A stretch of 64,000 nucleotides of DNA from Lachnoanaerobaculum sp. OBRC5-5. GTDB lineage: Bacteria; Bacillota; Clostridia; Lachnospirales; Lachnospiraceae. Position numbers and translations under genes: made by a program. Shown piece by piece: positions 62,058 through 64,000 of this stretch; position 1 is the stretch's first letter; each line of letters begins with the position of its first letter. The notes below the pieces were generated by a model that saw only the letters and a program-made list of their open reading frames with translations, was not told where the DNA came from and did not search any database. The DNA is taken from contig NZ_JH815185.1 in NCBI RefSeq assembly GCF_000296385.1, positions 2,422,021 through 2,486,020 on the forward strand, given 5' to 3'.

Positions 62058-62747
62058 CTACAAGCATCTGTGCCGTTTCAGTATAGTTATGCATTTTTTA
62101 TATAACAGATTATCAATATTCGGATAAATAGTAAGATTCAATTCGCCGTTTACATATTCACCTAGGAAAATATCCTGTATGTTTTCAATGCCCTGTTCAT
62201 TGATTGAAGAAAGCAACCATTTTTCATCGTGTCCGATAACCTCAAGTATATCTTGGTTTATTCTGCCGTTTGAAATAATAGGGAACTTAGGTGTAGCTGA
62301 TTGCATATCTATAATGGTAAGCTTACCGTTAGTTTCCATTATTGCAGACTTTACCTCTTTTGTAGAAAAGAGTCCTTCCATCCGTATATGCAGCATAAGC
62401 TGGTCTGCAGATATTCCTACTTTGGCGCAGTTTTCAACATTTACCTTACCGTTTTTTATAAGGATAACGGGATTTCCGACTACCAATGACTTTACGGCCT
62501 TTATATTGACCAGCAATTTTACGATAATAACGACTAAAGACCAGATCAATATAAAAATAAGGAATGTTATGATGGAAATGGAAGTATTATAGATCACACC
62601 TCCGATAATTCCACCGAGTACATAGTTTTGTATCTGGTTTAGCGGAGTATTTATAGAGAACTCATACTTTCCAAGTATATGTATCTGTAAAATCATTACC
62701 ATGATACCGAGAATAAATTTGATACCGACTAATAAATATATATTCAT
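62058..62747 (-). CDS. DUF421 (YetF/YcaP-type) membrane protein
   Basis: A 229-residue protein. Three membrane segments lie in the first 90 residues (LLVGIKFILGIMVMILQIHI, then VIYNTSISIITFLIFILIWS), followed by a cytoplasmic DUF421 domain with VVGNPVILIKNGKVNVENCA near residue 90 and LMLHIRMEGLFSTKEVKSAI near residue 117. YetF proteins are linked to spore or envelope processes in Bacillus, but the mechanism is not known. The start lies 3 bases after the DUF3290 stop, so the pair is co-translated. Confidence 0.88.
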   Translation of the reverse strand: MNIYLLVGIKFILGIMVMILQIHILGKYEFSINTPLNQIQNYVLGGIIGGVIYNTSISIITFLIFILIWSLVVIIVKLLVNIKAVKSLVVGNPVILIKNGKVNVENCAKVGISADQLMLHIRMEGLFSTKEVKSAIMETNGKLTIIDMQSATPKFPIISNGRINQDILEVIGHDEKWLLSSINEQGIENIQDIFLGEYVNGELNLTIYPNIDNLLYKKCITILKRHRCL

Positions 62748-62750
62748 AAA

Positions 62751-63200
62751 TTATCTCTCTCCGTTTATATATACATTATGATCTATAACATGTGTACGTT
62801 GTAAAGTATATGAGTTGTTGTCATCATTAAGATGCACGGTATAGTCCTCTTCATTGTAGCGGACTATAATACCGTCTTTTAAAGTGGTGGAATTTACCAG
62901 TATTTCTTCAGGTGATACATGTGCAGCCGTAGCTACACTCTCTATAAATTTTACAAGTACATGTGACTGGGAAAAGTCTTTGTGGTTTTTAGTATAATTT
63001 TCCACATGAATTCCTAAAAGTATAAATGTAAAAACGGCAATACCTATGGAAATGTCTCTAAGCCTTGTTTTCATTCTATCCTTCATAAAGCGAAAGCCTG
63101 TAATTATAACGATAGCTAAGAGAAGAATGATAAAAGTGGATCTGATAATCATATCGGTAGACTGGTGTTCTATAATATAATCCATAGTATAAAAATTCAT
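62751..63200 (-). CDS. DUF3290 membrane protein
   Basis: A 149-residue protein with two N-terminal membrane segments (STFIILLLAIVIITGFRFM near residue 22 and ISIGIAVFTFILLGIHV near residue 51) and an exterior domain (SPEEILVNSTTLKDGIIVRY). It matches DUF3290, a family nearly always placed just upstream of DUF421 in Firmicutes. An AGGAG ribosome site lies close to the ATG. Function unknown; the pair likely acts together. Confidence 0.87.
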   Translation of the reverse strand: MNFYTMDYIIEHQSTDMIIRSTFIILLLAIVIITGFRFMKDRMKTRLRDISIGIAVFTFILLGIHVENYTKNHKDFSQSHVLVKFIESVATAAHVSPEEILVNSTTLKDGIIVRYNEEDYTVHLNDDNNSYTLQRTHVIDHNVYINGER

Positions 63201-63349
63201 ATGATACTTGCACTCCTTTCAATAATCTTTGTAATTTATAGCATAAACTCTATTTGGATTCAAGCTGTTTCATACCGGATATTTTAAGCGATATTATACT
63301 TTTATTAAGGTGATTTTACATACGTTTAATAAAAACAGCATCCGATAAA

Positions 63350-64000
63350 TCAGTATACATCGGATGCTTCTATAAGTGCCTTGGTATATTCATTTTGCGG
63401 GCGGTGGATTATTCTGCTTGTAACATCTTTTTCCACTATATGACCGTCCTTCATCACGGCTACATCATCACACATATAATGAACCAAAGATATATCATGG
63501 CAGATAAAAAGTATCGCCATTCCCAGTTCATCCTTCAGTTCACCCAGTAGTGATATTATTTTTCTTTGAACTATCATATCAAGTGCAGAGGTAGCCTCAT
63601 CACAGATAAGAAGTTTTGGTGAGCAGGCGATGGCTCTGGCAATAGCGGCCCTTTGACATTCACCTCCGCTGACTTCACCGGGATATTTACCATAGAAAGA
63701 AGAATCAAGACCACAGCGGTTTAAAAGAGATATCGCTTTGTTTTTATAATTACCTCTAAAACCGAAGTTTTTCAGGTTTAAAACTATGCTCTCACCAAGG
63801 CTTCTGACAGGATTAAAGCTCTCCCTCGGAAGCTGAAAAATCATTTGTAAATCTTTGTATATTCTCCTGTACTGTGAGGCTGAAAATTTACTGATACATT
63901 TGCCGTCAAATATAACTTCTCCGGATGTTACCGGTATCAAACCTGTTATTGCTCTTGCAAGTGTGCTTTTTCCTGAACCGCTTTCACCTACAACGCCAAG
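63350..64000 (-). CDS. Peptide/nickel-type ABC transporter ATP-binding protein (partial)
   Basis: The frame is open from the right window edge to the stop at 63350, 216 codons; the N-terminus is beyond the edge. It starts within LGVVGESGSGKSTLARAITG (Walker A), then QMIFQLPRESFNPVRSLGES (Q-loop), the signature VSGGECQRAAIARAI, Walker B LLICDEATSALDM and the switch His in ICHDISLVHYMCD. The C-terminus is short (IIHRPQNEYTKALIEA), as in DppF/OppF/NikE proteins. The Q-loop context and terminal HRPQNEYTKAL favour an oligopeptide or nickel importer. The partner permeases are outside the window. Confidence 0.9.
   Translation of the reverse strand, partial: LGVVGESGSGKSTLARAITGLIPVTSGEVIFDGKCISKFSASQYRRIYKDLQMIFQLPRESFNPVRSLGESIVLNLKNFGFRGNYKNKAISLLNRCGLDSSFYGKYPGEVSGGECQRAAIARAIACSPKLLICDEATSALDMIVQRKIISLLGELKDELGMAILFICHDISLVHYMCDDVAVMKDGHIVEKDVTSRIIHRPQNEYTKALIEASDVY

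Overview
The window is a 64 kb piece of a low-GC Firmicutes chromosome, most likely a member of the Lachnospiraceae. The grounds are AT-rich codon use with AGA as the dominant arginine codon, strong AGGAGG-type ribosome binding sites, a tryptophan T-box leader, a Clostridia-style AgrD peptide with HQP and LRKF motifs, PadR-DUF2812 and DUF421-DUF3290 pairs, and a CAP protein with cell-wall-binding repeats. An oral genus such as Lachnoanaerobaculum is a guess from gene content. No ribosomal RNA is present to settle it.

Layout. Bases 1-3169 (minus) hold the 5' part of a very large two-ATPase-domain 2-hydroxyacyl-CoA dehydratase activase-like protein. Bases 3399-11370 (minus) are a complete aroF-trpE-trpG-trpD-trpC-trpF-trpB-trpA operon behind a Trp T-box and a clear promoter; a 194 bp palindromic element sits between trpG and trpD. 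Bases 11510-21071 (plus) carry a rhomboid-like membrane protein, pyruvate kinase, cyclophilin, a GNAT protein, ispE, a GntR regulator, ddl, murI, a DUF1934 protein, a true rhomboid protease and a three-gene cluster of small uncharacterised proteins. Bases 21151-21500 (minus) are an orphan RelB/DinJ-type antitoxin with a stub of its YoeB-like toxin.

Bases 21678-26808 (plus) encode DnaE, an Mrp-type ATPase and a small alarmone synthetase. Bases 26854-29603 (minus) encode fumarase and a MATE exporter. Bases 29674-42997 (plus) are mostly housekeeping: signal peptidase, RbgA, RNase HII, YraN, a laccase-domain protein, an aminotransferase, an ABC-F ATPase, exonuclease III, a GH13-like protein that has lost its catalytic residues, tRNA-Gln, a class-I glutamine amidotransferase-like hydrolase, an acyl-ACP thioesterase, CvfB and a CHAP-domain wall hydrolase.

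Bases 43046-49039 hold an HPr-like protein (minus), the TrkA/TrkH potassium system and a MetNIQ methionine importer. Bases 49040-49543 are gene-free but contain several hairpins and a candidate small RNA. Then come PadR-DUF2812, a TcdA-like E1 enzyme, an alanine/sodium symporter, a redox cluster (trxA, trxB, glutathione peroxidase, MarR/OhrR-type regulator) and a Nudix hydrolase.

Bases 55903-57286 are the most rearranged part. An agrD-like pheromone gene is followed by a frameshifted, truncated agrB stub, fused to a decayed IS1380-type transposase, and then an AT-rich lipoprotein gene. The rest holds a CAP-domain wall protein, a polar amino acid ABC importer, an HD hydrolase, a DUF421/DUF3290 pair and the end of a peptide-type ABC ATPase cut by the window edge.

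The clearest candidates for new biology are the broken agr locus, the C-rich candidate sRNA, the catalytically dead GH13 protein with its coupled membrane-anchored partner, the signal peptidase with Arg at the catalytic Lys position, and the palindrome inside the trp operon.
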